DNA of 64,000 nt from positions 1,681,031 to 1,745,030 of the forward strand of contig NZ_WKJC01000001.1 in assembly GCF_009674675.1 (NCBI RefSeq), in the 5' to 3' direction. Below are positions 30,469 to 39,519 of the stretch, one piece after another (within the stretch, counting starts at the first letter, position 1; every line of letters starts with the position of its first letter). The notes under the pieces were generated by a model, which made no database searches, was not told the origin of the DNA, and saw only the letters and a list, made by a program, of their open reading frames with translations. A program made the translations under genes and the position numbers. This stretch comes from Kangiella sp. HZ709. GTDB taxonomy: Bacteria > Pseudomonadota > Gammaproteobacteria > Enterobacterales > Kangiellaceae.

Positions 30469-31041
30469 TTATGTAGTTAGCTTCTTAGCATGCACCAAGT
30501 ACCTTAATGGCCCACCTGTTTCAATCGTGTTAAATGGATAGCAAGTGACTAGGGTTAATTGATCGGCACCTCTATCTATAATGCTATCCGTTTCAATATT
30601 ATGCACTTCGGTTGCGGTAATTTGGTAGGAATGTTTTTCGCCGTATTTATCTTCAATTTCAATTTTTTGTCCAATGATTAGATCTTGCAAGAATTCAAAG
30701 TGGGTATCGCGATGACCACCAATAATGGTGTAACCTTTTCTTTCAGGCGAGTCACTGGAAAGTAAAAGGCCAGGGCCAAAAGCTAAGTTTCGCCCTGAAG
30801 CGCCGGATAAAACTAGCCGCTCAATATTGGTAGTTGGAATGGATAACTTTGCGATGGGGAAAGTATCTGCCCATGACCAAGGTTGATGAGGCTTTTGATC
30901 AATTAAAGTTTTTTCCCAAGCATCTTGTAATAAATATTGTGCTACTTGTGCCTTAGCTTGGATATAGGCAGCCTTGCCAAAGGCAAAGCTGCTAACCGTT
31001 AATAAAGCTATAATCAGTAGGTTCTTTTTGATAAATTTCAT
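30469..31041 (-). CDS. class GN sortase (marine proteobacterial sortase)
   Basis: 190 residues with one N-terminal membrane segment. Sortase catalytic residues are His110 (GGHRDTHF), Cys167 in TLVTCYPF and Arg180 (GPLRYLVHA). This matches the Proteobacteria-restricted sortase family TIGR03784, which usually has one substrate encoded next door. The ATG at 31041 has AAGGAG nine bases upstream and starts 13 bp after the stop of its target protein gene. It is predicted to cut and relink the C-terminal signal of that protein at the inner membrane. Confidence 0.93.
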   Translation of the reverse strand: MKFIKKNLLIIALLTVSSFAFGKAAYIQAKAQVAQYLLQDAWEKTLIDQKPHQPWSWADTFPIAKLSIPTTNIERLVLSGASGRNLAFGPGLLLSSDSPERKGYTIIGGHRDTHFEFLQDLIIGQKIEIEDKYGEKHSYQITATEVHNIETDSIIDRGADQLTLVTCYPFNTIETGGPLRYLVHAKKLTT

Positions 31042-31054
31042 GTTGAATTACTCC

Positions 31055-33061
31055 TTATCTTCTTCTAAATAATATAACGCCACTAAGCAATAAACTGATT
31101 AAGCCAAGTAAGAACATTAACTGACTGTCGGTTCCACCTTGTGGGTAGCCATGAGTGCCTTTAGCGTTTGGCGCTTTCCAGCCGGCAGGTAAGCGATTAG
31201 CTAATTGTAATTGCTTAATTTTTTCCGAGACATTTACAGGAGTTTTATCAACCGCAACCAAACTGGTGTAATCACTCACAAGATGAAAGTTTAATGCCGT
31301 GTCGGTGATTTGCTGTTTGTATTCTTCAGCCTGGCGGTAATCGTGGGACATCTCATTGCGCAAAGAATCTATTTTCATAAGAGCCCAAAGTTTCGCGACA
31401 CCTTTGTCTTTGCCACTAGTTGTATTGGGTAATTTAAAATCCCATTCGTAAGTATCGGCATAACCTTTAAGTTGCATTGAGCTGGCAGAGGCTAACGATT
31501 TATAGGTCGCGTAAAGTGGCTCACCAAGATATAAATCTCTTAAGTGTTTTGGTTGTAGCTCCATGCTATCTAATGCAGATTTAGAAACACCATTGGTATC
31601 TATACCTAGATTACTCAGCACGGGATAGCGCAACTTCTTAAATAGGTTGGCAAGTTCAGTTTGCACTTGTTCGATTTTATTGATGTAAGTAAAAGTGCCA
31701 CGGCCTTCTTCAGCAGCTTTAGTCATAAAATAACTGTTAGGTGCCGAGCCAATACCGATGGTGAATAAGCGATTGTTGCCTAGCTTTTGGCGGATCATGC
31801 TAAAAATTTGCTGCTCATTGCCGATACTGCCATCGGTTAAAAATATAATCTGACGTAGTTTTTGACTGTCTGGTTTTACTAACGCGAGCTCAACGGCACT
31901 GGCGATATTAGTACCTCCATCAGCATTCATCCCATCAATAAAAATCTCTGCATCTAGCAATGTATCTTCAGTAATATTTCGCGCATCTTGAAATAAAATC
32001 TTGGCATTACTATCGAAATCAATAATATTGAAACTATCATTAGAGTTGAGCTGCTTGAGTGCAAAGCGCAAACCTGCTTTAGCTTGCTGCATCGACTCAC
32101 CTGACATGGAACCAGACGAATCAACCACAAAAATAACTTCTCTTGGCTTTACCTGTTGTTGAACTAAATCATGTGTCGGCGGCAGTATCACCAGTAAATT
32201 ATAAGTTTCATGACCAATAGTTTCGCTGAGCAAAGTTGCTTTAGGCTTATGTCCTAACTGCGGATGCCATTTCAGTATAAAATCGCGCTCAGCTTGAGCT
32301 GGATTATCTAAAGTAATCAGCTGTTTATTGCCTATGGGTTGAGTCTTCAACTGATGATGAGGACTATCGATTTTTGCTAACTCAAACCCTGCATTCAGTT
32401 CAATTTCAAAAATTACCGGTCTGTCGGGTTGGCTATTGGTATTAAAAGTTGTCACGACATTAGATAAAGCTTCGCTGTCGATGGTCGAGTCAAAGCTTTG
32501 CGAAATGGTTTGGGTGCTTGGTTGAAAGCGAGGAGTTACACCTAACGGCAGCTTATAAGTAAAGACAGTGCCGTCGATATGAATTAATTGTTGAAACTCA
32601 ATTTGCACTTTAATGTCTTCATTAGGACCAATATTGGCTAACTTGGTAGTGAAAAGATTAGGTCTTACTTGTTTTACTAGACTGGCCCGCTTACCGGCTT
32701 TCTTAGCTGCTTGATAGGTTCTTTCAGCCTGTTGTTTCTCTTGGATTTCTCCTTCGATAATTTGCTCGCCAATGATCATCTTCAAAGTATCGACTGCCGC
32801 ATTTTCAGGTAAAGGAAAACGATAAATGCCTTCTAGCCATTCTTCAGTTTGATTGGAAAAAGTATGAGTAATTTGAGTTCGAGCTACTACACCATTAATC
32901 GTAACTCTAACGTCTGTAGAAAGCGGCATTTGTTCATAGCTTTTATCGCTGTTGGTGGATTTAAAGCTAATGCCCGCATAATCGTCATCATAGTTGGATG
33001 ACGCCTGTATCGTGGGTGATAGTGAAAATAACAAAATAATACTGAAAATGAATGGCTTCAT
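31055..33061 (-). CDS. VIT/VWA-domain sortase target protein
   Basis: 668 residues from ATG 33061, which has GGAG five bases upstream; a longer reading would use TTG 33076. A signal peptide (about 1-20) is followed by a vault/inter-alpha-trypsin (VIT) domain (about 25-160), a von Willebrand A domain with metal site Asp314 in DSSGSM, and a C-terminal signal: YPQGGTDSQ, hydrophobic LMFLLGLISLLLSGVILF, RRR. This is the TIGR03788 sortase target architecture. Expected to be anchored by the adjacent sortase. The VWA domain suggests metal-dependent protein binding or adhesion. Confidence 0.93.
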   Translation of the reverse strand: MKPFIFSIILLFSLSPTIQASSNYDDDYAGISFKSTNSDKSYEQMPLSTDVRVTINGVVARTQITHTFSNQTEEWLEGIYRFPLPENAAVDTLKMIIGEQIIEGEIQEKQQAERTYQAAKKAGKRASLVKQVRPNLFTTKLANIGPNEDIKVQIEFQQLIHIDGTVFTYKLPLGVTPRFQPSTQTISQSFDSTIDSEALSNVVTTFNTNSQPDRPVIFEIELNAGFELAKIDSPHHQLKTQPIGNKQLITLDNPAQAERDFILKWHPQLGHKPKATLLSETIGHETYNLLVILPPTHDLVQQQVKPREVIFVVDSSGSMSGESMQQAKAGLRFALKQLNSNDSFNIIDFDSNAKILFQDARNITEDTLLDAEIFIDGMNADGGTNIASAVELALVKPDSQKLRQIIFLTDGSIGNEQQIFSMIRQKLGNNRLFTIGIGSAPNSYFMTKAAEEGRGTFTYINKIEQVQTELANLFKKLRYPVLSNLGIDTNGVSKSALDSMELQPKHLRDLYLGEPLYATYKSLASASSMQLKGYADTYEWDFKLPNTTSGKDKGVAKLWALMKIDSLRNEMSHDYRQAEEYKQQITDTALNFHLVSDYTSLVAVDKTPVNVSEKIKQLQLANRLPAGWKAPNAKGTHGYPQGGTDSQLMFLLGLISLLLSGVILFRRR

Positions 33062-33253
33062 AACTGCTCCTAGCAAATGATTTGATAGCAGTTATTTAAC
33101 TCAATAAATCTTTAGATATTCTGGATGGATTAAGGATTAAAATTATTAAATGTGGCAAAAAAATGCGCTTGTCTCAATTTCTTAAGAAAGCGCAATTACC
33201 TTAGGAGTAAAAGTTAAAATATTAGGCAAGAATTTAGTTAAATCACTTACAAG

Positions 33254-33661
33254 TTAGGCCGTCGCTAAAGCCTTTGATTCATGCTTTGATACGATGACTG
33301 CGCCAAATGGCCAGATCCCAAGCTTCACCATCTTTAAGTGTTGTATACCAAATGGAATGCCGATAATGGTTAGGCACAACAGTAAACCCCAGAATAGGTG
33401 GTTTAGCACCACGAAAACACCGCCAAACAGTAACCAAATTATATTCAGTAAGACATTAATAACGCCGCCCATTGGCTGTGAGCCGCTCATACGGGTTTCT
33501 TGACCAAATGGGAAGATGGAGAAGATAGCCAACTTAAAGCATTGCACGCCCCACGGAATACCGACTATGGTGAAGCATAAGGCAATACCGCCAGCGATAT
33601 AGCCGAAGAAGATGAAAATACCGCCAAAAAGCAGCCATAAAATATTAAGTAGTAGAGACAA
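33254..33661 (-). CDS. YccF domain protein
   Basis: 135 residues containing two YccF repeats: LLNILWLLFGGIFIFFGY with IVGIPWGVQCFKLA, and LLNIIWLLFGGVFVVLNH with IIGIPFGIQHLKMV. A small inner-membrane protein of unknown function, complete by comparison with the E. coli YccF layout. The 192-bp gap to the sortase target gene holds a 7-bp inverted repeat TGCGCTT / AAGCGCA and no other recognisable element. Confidence 0.9.
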   Translation of the reverse strand: MSLLLNILWLLFGGIFIFFGYIAGGIALCFTIVGIPWGVQCFKLAIFSIFPFGQETRMSGSQPMGGVINVLLNIIWLLFGGVFVVLNHLFWGLLLCLTIIGIPFGIQHLKMVKLGIWPFGAVIVSKHESKALATA

Positions 33662-33777
33662 ATGGATTCTCCTTTGTTGCCTACTTATAGTCTAGATAAT
33701 GACATGAGAAATCAGAACTAATAAAAAGCAACAAAATTGGCTAAACTGTTAACAGATGTAACAAGTGAGCACTCTCA

Positions 33778-34635
33778 ATGATAAAAAATATCGCCATCGT
33801 CGGCGGCACCCATGGTAATGAATTTACAGGGATATACCTTATAAAAAAGCTGGAAGCAGAGTTAGCCATTGATAATTTAGATATCACTTATCTATTGGCA
33901 AACCCTAAAGCCTATCAAGCTGTGAAGCGCTATATCGATAGAGATCTCAATCGAAGTTTTAAGCAATCGGATTTAAACAATCCAGAACTAACTGGCTATG
34001 AAAATCTTCGGGCAAAAGAAATTAACCAACAGCTTGGTCCTAAAGGTAATGCCAAAACAGATTTTATTATTGATTTGCACACTTCCACGGCTCCAATGGG
34101 AATTAACCTGGTGATTACTAAAGCAGATCCTTTTCATTTGAAGCTAGCGGACTATGTGAAAAGCAGATTAGAAGGCGTGACCATTACTTGGGAAGAAATA
34201 GAAGATCATCATTTCTTAATGAGTGTTGCGGAAAGAAATATTTTGGTTGAAATTGGCGCCACTCCGCAAGGAGTATTAAGGCAGGATGTTTTTGATAAAA
34301 CTCAGCAGACGGTTTTGGAAATTCTAGAGTTTATAAACTCCTATAATCAAGATAGCTTGCCAGAAAGCTCAAAAGAGCTGGAAGTCTATAAATACTTTTC
34401 TGTGGCTTATTTACCGCAGAATGAAAAGGGCGAAATAACCGGGATGATTCACCAGAATATTCAAGATAGAGATTTCCAGACATTAAGGAAAGGCGAACCT
34501 ATTTTTAAACTATTTACTGGCGAAGAGATTGTCTATCAAGGTGACGAGTGCACCATAAGCTTTATTAATGAAGCCGCTTATTACGATGAAAAAAAAGCGT
34601 TTTCGATGTCAAAAAAAGAACTGCTTAAACTTTAG
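33778..34635 (+). CDS. aspartoacylase/succinylglutamate desuccinylase family zinc hydrolase
   Basis: 285 residues. Zinc ligands are in GGTHGNEFTG (His and Glu near residues 12-15) and DLHTST (His near 100); DRDLNRSF is the substrate-binding block. Overall wording is closest to aspartoacylase, which hydrolyses N-acetyl-aspartate, though acyl-amino-acid specificity is not certain. Single gene, ended by a bidirectional terminator before tRNA-Phe. Confidence 0.85.
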   Translation: MIKNIAIVGGTHGNEFTGIYLIKKLEAELAIDNLDITYLLANPKAYQAVKRYIDRDLNRSFKQSDLNNPELTGYENLRAKEINQQLGPKGNAKTDFIIDLHTSTAPMGINLVITKADPFHLKLADYVKSRLEGVTITWEEIEDHHFLMSVAERNILVEIGATPQGVLRQDVFDKTQQTVLEILEFINSYNQDSLPESSKELEVYKYFSVAYLPQNEKGEITGMIHQNIQDRDFQTLRKGEPIFKLFTGEEIVYQGDECTISFINEAAYYDEKKAFSMSKKELLKL

Positions 34636-34640
34636 GCAAT

Positions 34641-34669
34641 AAAAAAGCCCGAGCAATGCTCGGGCTTTT
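34641..34669. terminator. bidirectional terminator between the aspartoacylase gene and tRNA-Phe
   Basis: Stem AAAAAAGCCCGAGC / GCTCGGGCTTTT with loop AAT. Serves the plus-strand hydrolase gene and, on the minus strand, the tRNA transcript. Confidence 0.93.
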
Positions 34670-34675
34670 GAATAA

Positions 34676-34751
34676 TGGTGGCTCGGGGCAGAATTGAACT
34701 GCCGACACAAGGATTTTCAATCCTCCGCTCTACCAACTGAGCTACCAAGCC
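34676..34751 (-). tRNA. tRNA-Phe(GAA)
   Basis: 76 nt with encoded CCA. On the minus strand: acceptor GGCTTGG pairs with CCGAGCC, discriminator A, CCA. D-arm GCTC..GAGC, anticodon loop TTGAAAA with anticodon GAA, T-arm GGCAG TTCAATT CTGCC. All four stems close. Confidence 0.98.
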
Positions 34752-34820
34752 AATGGACGCGTATTAAACCGATTCAGAGGCTTTTAGTCAAGCCTAAAAT
34801 TGGATTTTTCTAGTAATTTT

Positions 34821-35090
34821 TTAGCTTTTTGGAGTATAGCCTTCTGGCTTTTCGTAATCTCCACCGAATAGATACAATTCCATCTGTTCTGCCAGGTATT
34901 TCTGCGCTTCTGGGTCAATTAAGCTGAGGCGCTTTTCGTTAATCATCATGGTTTGGTGATTAAGCCACATCATCCAAGCTTCTTGCGAGATCTCTTTAAC
35001 GATTCGCTCGCCTAGTTCGCCAGGATAGGGCTGAAAGCTTAATGCTTCAGCATCTTTTTGAAGTTTTGTGCAGAAAATAGTATCAGCCAT
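34821..35090 (-). CDS. yggX: YggX probable Fe(2+)-trafficking protein
   Basis: 89 residues, matching E. coli YggX (91). Start MADTIFCTKLQKDAEAL includes the conserved Cys7 tied to iron handling and protection of iron-sulfur clusters against oxidative stress. It follows mutY by four bases, the conserved mutY-yggX pair; MutY is itself an iron-sulfur enzyme. Confidence 0.96.
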   Translation of the reverse strand: MADTIFCTKLQKDAEALSFQPYPGELGERIVKEISQEAWMMWLNHQTMMINEKRLSLIDPEAQKYLAEQMELYLFGGDYEKPEGYTPKS

Positions 35091-35094
35091 ATTT

Positions 35095-36123
35095 TTACAA
35101 AGACTCTTTCAATGTATTTAGTAGGTTACTTACTGGTGTTGGTAAGCCTAAACTTTCAGGTTGAGTTAGCGAAAACCAATAAGTTAAATTGGACTCCATG
35201 ATACTCATATTGGGCTTAGATTTCATTATTAAAGGTTGAATCTTAAGGTCGTAATGACTGAATTTATGCAATATCGGTTCAAGTTTCCGCTCAGTTTTAG
35301 GGGTATAGTCGGCTATCTCTATTTCTGGGATTGACCAAAGCCCACCCCAAATTCCGCTAGGAGGTCGTTTAGTCAATAATATCTTTTTACCTTGAAGATA
35401 AAGCTGCCAATAAACGCTTTTGCTTGGGCGCGCTCTTTTAGGTTTCTTATGAGGTAGTTCTTTGGTTCTATTTTGCAGTCTTGCCTGACATTTTTGAGTT
35501 AAAGGGCAGTCTAAACATTCAGGATTGGAGCGTTTGCAAACCACTGCGCCAATATCCATCATAGCTTGATTGTAGGCGGCGGTTTCTTTTTTTGGTGTAA
35601 GTTGCTCTGATAACCCCCAGAGTTTGTTTAAAACTTTAGTTTGGCCATACCAGCCTTCAATGGCAAAGCAACGTGCAAGAACTCGTTTAACATTACCGTC
35701 GAGAATGGCTGTTGGTTTATCATAAGCAAAAGCAGCAATTGCGCCTGCGGTAGAGCGACCTACGCCTGGCAATGTCTCTAGTTCGGACTGTGATTGCGGG
35801 AATTCACCATTAAATTCGTCGCGAACCATTTGTGCGGCTTTATGCAGGTTACGTGCCCGCGAGTAGTAGCCCAACCCGCTCCATAGGTGTAGCACCCGAT
35901 CAACATCTGCATCTGCTAAGGAGGTAATTGTGGGGAACGTTTTAAGGAAATTTTGGTAATAAGGGATAACCGTTTTTACCTGAGTTTGTTGCAGCATCAC
36001 TTCAGATAGCCAAATCCGATAAGCGTCTTTAGTGTTATGCCAAGGTAAGTCTTTACGTCCCTTAGCATGATAGTAAGTAATAACTTTTGAGGAGAAAGCT
36101 TGTGGTTTCCAACTATCTGTCAC
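35095..36123 (-). CDS. mutY: A/G-specific adenine glycosylase
   Basis: 342 residues. Removes adenine mispaired with 8-oxoguanine. Catalytic Glu41 (WLSEVMLQQTQ) and Asp142 (LDGNVKRVLAR), helix-hairpin-helix LPGVGRSTAGA (118-128), and the four [4Fe-4S] cysteines 196, 203, 206 and 212 are present. The C-terminal Nudix-like 8-oxoG recognition domain follows. Ends four bases before yggX, and is separated from the permease stop by six bases. Confidence 0.97.
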   Translation of the reverse strand: MTDSWKPQAFSSKVITYYHAKGRKDLPWHNTKDAYRIWLSEVMLQQTQVKTVIPYYQNFLKTFPTITSLADADVDRVLHLWSGLGYYSRARNLHKAAQMVRDEFNGEFPQSQSELETLPGVGRSTAGAIAAFAYDKPTAILDGNVKRVLARCFAIEGWYGQTKVLNKLWGLSEQLTPKKETAAYNQAMMDIGAVVCKRSNPECLDCPLTQKCQARLQNRTKELPHKKPKRARPSKSVYWQLYLQGKKILLTKRPPSGIWGGLWSIPEIEIADYTPKTERKLEPILHKFSHYDLKIQPLIMKSKPNMSIMESNLTYWFSLTQPESLGLPTPVSNLLNTLKESL

Positions 36124-36129
36124 AAATAA

Positions 36130-37959
36130 CTAGAATCCATACAGTAACGGTAAAACAATGGATAAGGTTACCCACATAATGATTACTAGCGGGACACCGA
36201 TTTTAACGAAATCTGAGAATTTGTAACCACCAGCACTCATCACTAAAAGGTTAGTTTTATAGGCCATAGGGGTTGCGAAACTCATATTGGCACCAAATAA
36301 AACCGCGATAATAAAAGGCTCAGGCGGAAGGTTTAATTGGGTTGCCACGCTATAAGCAATTGGCGTACCAATAACCGCGGCCGCATTGTTGGAGACCACG
36401 TTAGTTAAAAGGGCGAGTAACAACATCAAGCCACTTAAAATAATCATCGGTGGAGTACCGTCTGTCGCCCAGACAAATATTTCAGCAATATATTGAGCGC
36501 CATCGGTTTCGGTCATGGCGATACCCAGCGCTAAACTGGAAGCAACAATCAAAACAACTTGTGCAGAAAGGGCATTTAAGGCATCCCGCCAACTAATGCA
36601 GTGAGTCAGAATCATCAATAGCGCACCAGTTAGGGCACTAATAGCAATCGGTAAAATACCAACGGCGGCGAAGAAAATTACCCCTAACATGATCCATAAA
36701 GCTCTAGGGGCTCGATGAGATCTGGGTAGATCGGAAGTCGCATCAAGAATAAGAATTTCACCGCGTTTCTTAAATTCTGCAATTTCTTTTTGTCCGCCTT
36801 GCACTAATAAAACATCACCAACATGCAATATGACTTTGCCTAGGCCTTTATTGTGCATATCTACCACTTTATCGGCTCGATGCAATGCTATGGCTACCAA
36901 GCCATATTCATCAATGAAGCGTACATCTTTTAAGGTTTTACCTGCCAGCGGAGAGCCGGGAGTCACCACTAGTTCAGAAAGCTGTTGGTTCTCTGCTGTG
37001 AGCGGATGGTCATCATCGACCTTTTGCCCAGACTTAAACAACTTGGCCCCTAAAATCTGCTCATATTCTTTTAATTTATCAGGGTTATCGACCACACGTA
37101 ATTTATCACCAGCTCGGATGGTGGCGTCAGGCATTGGGACAATAGTTGCTTCTGAGCCACGCTGAATTCTTGCGACCTTCATCTGTCCTTCAGTTTTATT
37201 GATGACTTCAGCCAACGTTTTGCCATCCGCCCAACTGCCCTCAGCAATATGCAACTGGGCAGTAAATACTCTGGGTGAGGTATCTTTCATCACGGCTTGG
37301 CGCTCAGGGATAATCCTTGGCGCTATTAGCCATAAATACACAATGGCAATCGAGCCAGCGATAGCAGCAGGCAAGAAAAAATCGAACATACCGAATTTTT
37401 CTAATCCTAAGTCAGCAGCAACCGAAACCACTAAAAGGTTGGTTGAGGTGCCAATGGTAGTTGCCATACCACCTACTAATGTGGCGAAGCCCATGGGCAT
37501 TAATAAGCTCGAAGGGCTGGTATTGGCGCGTACAGCGACACTAATCAAAATCGGTAAAAGTAAGACAACGATCGGCGTATTGTTGACAAATGCGCTTAAA
37601 ATGCCTGCAATTAGCAGGGTTAGCAATAAGGAGAATAGAGGTGACGTTTTCCAGACTCGCCCTAAAAATCGACCAATGGGTTCAAGTGCTCCGGTTCTCA
37701 CAAGACCTTGTCCTGCGACCATTAAGGCGCAGACAGCTATTAAGGCCTCATGTCCGAAGCCGGTAAAGAACTGCATCGGCTCTAGCAGTCCATTATGATT
37801 ATGGAACTCTACTAGGGTAAAGCCTATGGTTAGTAGCAATAAAACGATGACGCAAGATGTTTCCAATGGAATGTCGTCACGACGGAATAAATATAAGGCT
37901 ACTACCGTTAGAATCAGCACATAAAGCGCGTGATAATTGGGTAATTCAGGAAAAGGCAT
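36130..37959 (-). CDS. SLC13-family permease with two TrkA-C domains
   Basis: 609 residues. Two blocks of membrane helices flank a soluble middle (about 215-405) with two TrkA-C/RCK-C-like repeats (for example AGDKLRVVD and GDVLLVQGG). Motifs NNTPIVVLLLPI and SNNAAAVIGTPIA are the SLC13/DASS signature-like loops. A sodium-coupled carboxylate or sulfate transporter; substrate unknown. An operon-like position ahead of mutY-yggX is probably incidental. The 183-bp gap to divergent trmB has no recognisable element. Confidence 0.9.
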   Translation of the reverse strand: MPFPELPNYHALYVLILTVVALYLFRRDDIPLETSCVIVLLLLTIGFTLVEFHNHNGLLEPMQFFTGFGHEALIAVCALMVAGQGLVRTGALEPIGRFLGRVWKTSPLFSLLLTLLIAGILSAFVNNTPIVVLLLPILISVAVRANTSPSSLLMPMGFATLVGGMATTIGTSTNLLVVSVAADLGLEKFGMFDFFLPAAIAGSIAIVYLWLIAPRIIPERQAVMKDTSPRVFTAQLHIAEGSWADGKTLAEVINKTEGQMKVARIQRGSEATIVPMPDATIRAGDKLRVVDNPDKLKEYEQILGAKLFKSGQKVDDDHPLTAENQQLSELVVTPGSPLAGKTLKDVRFIDEYGLVAIALHRADKVVDMHNKGLGKVILHVGDVLLVQGGQKEIAEFKKRGEILILDATSDLPRSHRAPRALWIMLGVIFFAAVGILPIAISALTGALLMILTHCISWRDALNALSAQVVLIVASSLALGIAMTETDGAQYIAEIFVWATDGTPPMIILSGLMLLLALLTNVVSNNAAAVIGTPIAYSVATQLNLPPEPFIIAVLFGANMSFATPMAYKTNLLVMSAGGYKFSDFVKIGVPLVIIMWVTLSIVLPLLYGF

Positions 37960-38142
37960 TCCTTAGCAAACCCCCGTTAAATCGTTCATCGTTATTTTTA
38001 GTCTTTTTAAACAGTCGAACTTCAAACTCTACTGATTTTGGATGCGCTAAGCAATGACTTTTATGCAAATACAATGAGTTAGTAAAGGATAGTGCTGAAT
38101 CCTTTTTTAAGGATATGTTAGAATTGCGCCAATTATCGAAAG

Positions 38143-38883
38143 ATGGAATTAATTCTAGTGAGTGAAAAATCAAACGTTGAAGCTGATATAGAGTTCAACC
38201 AAGAAGGTAAACGGGTTCGTAAGATAAAAAGCTTTGTCTTGCGTGAAGGGCGTTTAACCAAAGGCCAGCAAAGAGCTATGGATGAGCTTTTTTCTACCAT
38301 GGGATTAGAGTTTCAGCGTGAGTTCTATGATTTGGATGAAGTATTCGAACGTGCGGCACCAAAAGTTTTAGAGATTGGGTTTGGCATGGGCAAATCTTTA
38401 GCAGAGCAAGCAAGTTGTGAGCGAAATATAGACTTTGTAGGTATAGAAGTTCATAAGCCAGGAGTTGGAGCTTGTTTATTATTAGCAGAAGAGTATGAGC
38501 TAACCAATTTAAAAGTTATCCATCATGATGCGGTTGAAATTATTGATTATGCCATTGCCGATCACTCTTTAGATAAAATTCAGATATTCTTCCCAGATCC
38601 CTGGCACAAAAAGAAGCATCACAAGCGCCGTATCGTGCAGACTGAGTTTTGCCAGAAGCTGCATAAGAAATTAAAGCCAGGTGGCGTCTTACATCTTGCA
38701 ACAGACTGGGAAAATTATGCAGAATATATGCTGGAAGTTTTAGTGCCGATGGCTGAATACGAAAACCTTTCTGAGAATGGTGATTATGTACCTCGACCAG
38801 ATTCGAGGCCATTAACCAAGTTTGAGCAGAGGGGGCATCGTTTAGGGCATGGGGTTTGGGATCTTCAATTTAAAGCAATTTAA
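38143..38883 (+). CDS. trmB: tRNA (guanine-N7-)-methyltransferase
   Basis: 246 residues. Makes m7G46 in tRNA with SAM. SAM motif [16 protein letters not shown], and the family block [17 protein letters not shown] are intact. GTG 15 bases into the frame is an alternative start. In E. coli trmB, mutY and yggX also sit together. Confidence 0.96.
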   Translation: MELILVSEKSNVEADIEFNQEGKRVRKIKSFVLREGRLTKGQQRAMDELFSTMGLEFQREFYDLDEVFERAAPKVLEIGFGMGKSLAEQASCERNIDFVGIEVHKPGVGACLLLAEEYELTNLKVIHHDAVEIIDYAIADHSLDKIQIFFPDPWHKKKHHKRRIVQTEFCQKLHKKLKPGGVLHLATDWENYAEYMLEVLVPMAEYENLSENGDYVPRPDSRPLTKFEQRGHRLGHGVWDLQFKAI

Positions 38884-39000
38884 ACGATGGATTTGCAGTA
38901 TTTCTGCGTTATACGGGCTTTTGCGTGTGCTCATTGGCGCAAGCCAACTGCGCTACTCAAAGCTCGAAAGCCTTGAACTACTACAAATCTCACGGCTTAA
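38884..39000. repeat. intergenic palindromic element (imperfect long inverted repeat)
   Basis: Two arms of about 47 bp, starting ATTTGCAGTA (38891) and ending TACTACAAAT (38988), fold back around TTGGC-GCAA-GCCAA at 38934-38947, a GNRA-type tetraloop. Arms agree in roughly two thirds of positions; shared blocks include ATTTG, AGTA, GCTTT and TTGGC. Outer flanks are also related (TTTAAACGATGG against TTAAGCCGTGAG). It lies right after the trmB stop and has no open reading frame. It looks like a mobile palindromic repeat unit of the REP/MITE kind; possible roles are transcript end formation or stabilisation. Confidence 0.65.
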
Positions 39001-39050
39001 ATATCTATTAATTAATGCCGCGAATTAAACGGAATCAATTAATTAAAATT

Positions 39051-39491
39051 TTAACTGTGATCGATTTGCACATCATTCGGGAAAGGCTGGCCTTGGCCTT
39101 TTTCTAAGAAGTCTTTCAAACTTAATAGAAAGACAGCCCACTTTAAATTGCAGTGCGCGTAGAACGGCGTTTGCTCTTCCCAATCAAATTGTTTGAAGTG
39201 AACGAATACTTGTTCTTCAGTAACTTCTAATTCAAAAGAAACATGAGTTGGCATCCAAGCTTCAGGCATCTCAGCATGATGCTTCCATAAAACTTTTTTA
39301 TTGTGCTCTAATTCAAGGACCTGAAATTGAACCAAAATTTCATTAAAGCGAAAATTGATAATAGAGCCGATGTCACCAGCACCATCTGTGGTGCTGCTCC
39401 ACCAACCGCTGAGACCTTCATCAGTGGTTAACGCATGATAAACATTCTCAACTGAACTTTTAATGCCGACTTTATGATAGATGGTGGCCAT
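39051..39491 (-). CDS. SRPBCC/AHA1-like ligand-binding domain protein
   Basis: 146 residues, a single START/AHA1-type domain: IKSSVENVYHALTTDEGLSGWWSSTTDG at the start, then GSIINFRFNE and VLWKHHAE, and FLLSLKDFLEKGQG at the helical end. Members bind hydrophobic ligands or act with partners; specific role unknown. Sits before hemW with a 28-bp gap on the same strand. Confidence 0.85.
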   Translation of the reverse strand: MATIYHKVGIKSSVENVYHALTTDEGLSGWWSSTTDGAGDIGSIINFRFNEILVQFQVLELEHNKKVLWKHHAEMPEAWMPTHVSFELEVTEEQVFVHFKQFDWEEQTPFYAHCNLKWAVFLLSLKDFLEKGQGQPFPNDVQIDHS

Positions 39492-39519
39492 AATTGATCT
39501 CCTAAATGTTTATAATAGC

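Noticed and set aside
37199-37798. 199-codon plus-strand open frame inside the SLC13 permease gene.
   Set aside because: Antisense shadow; the minus-strand frame encodes a full transporter with membrane helices and signature loops.
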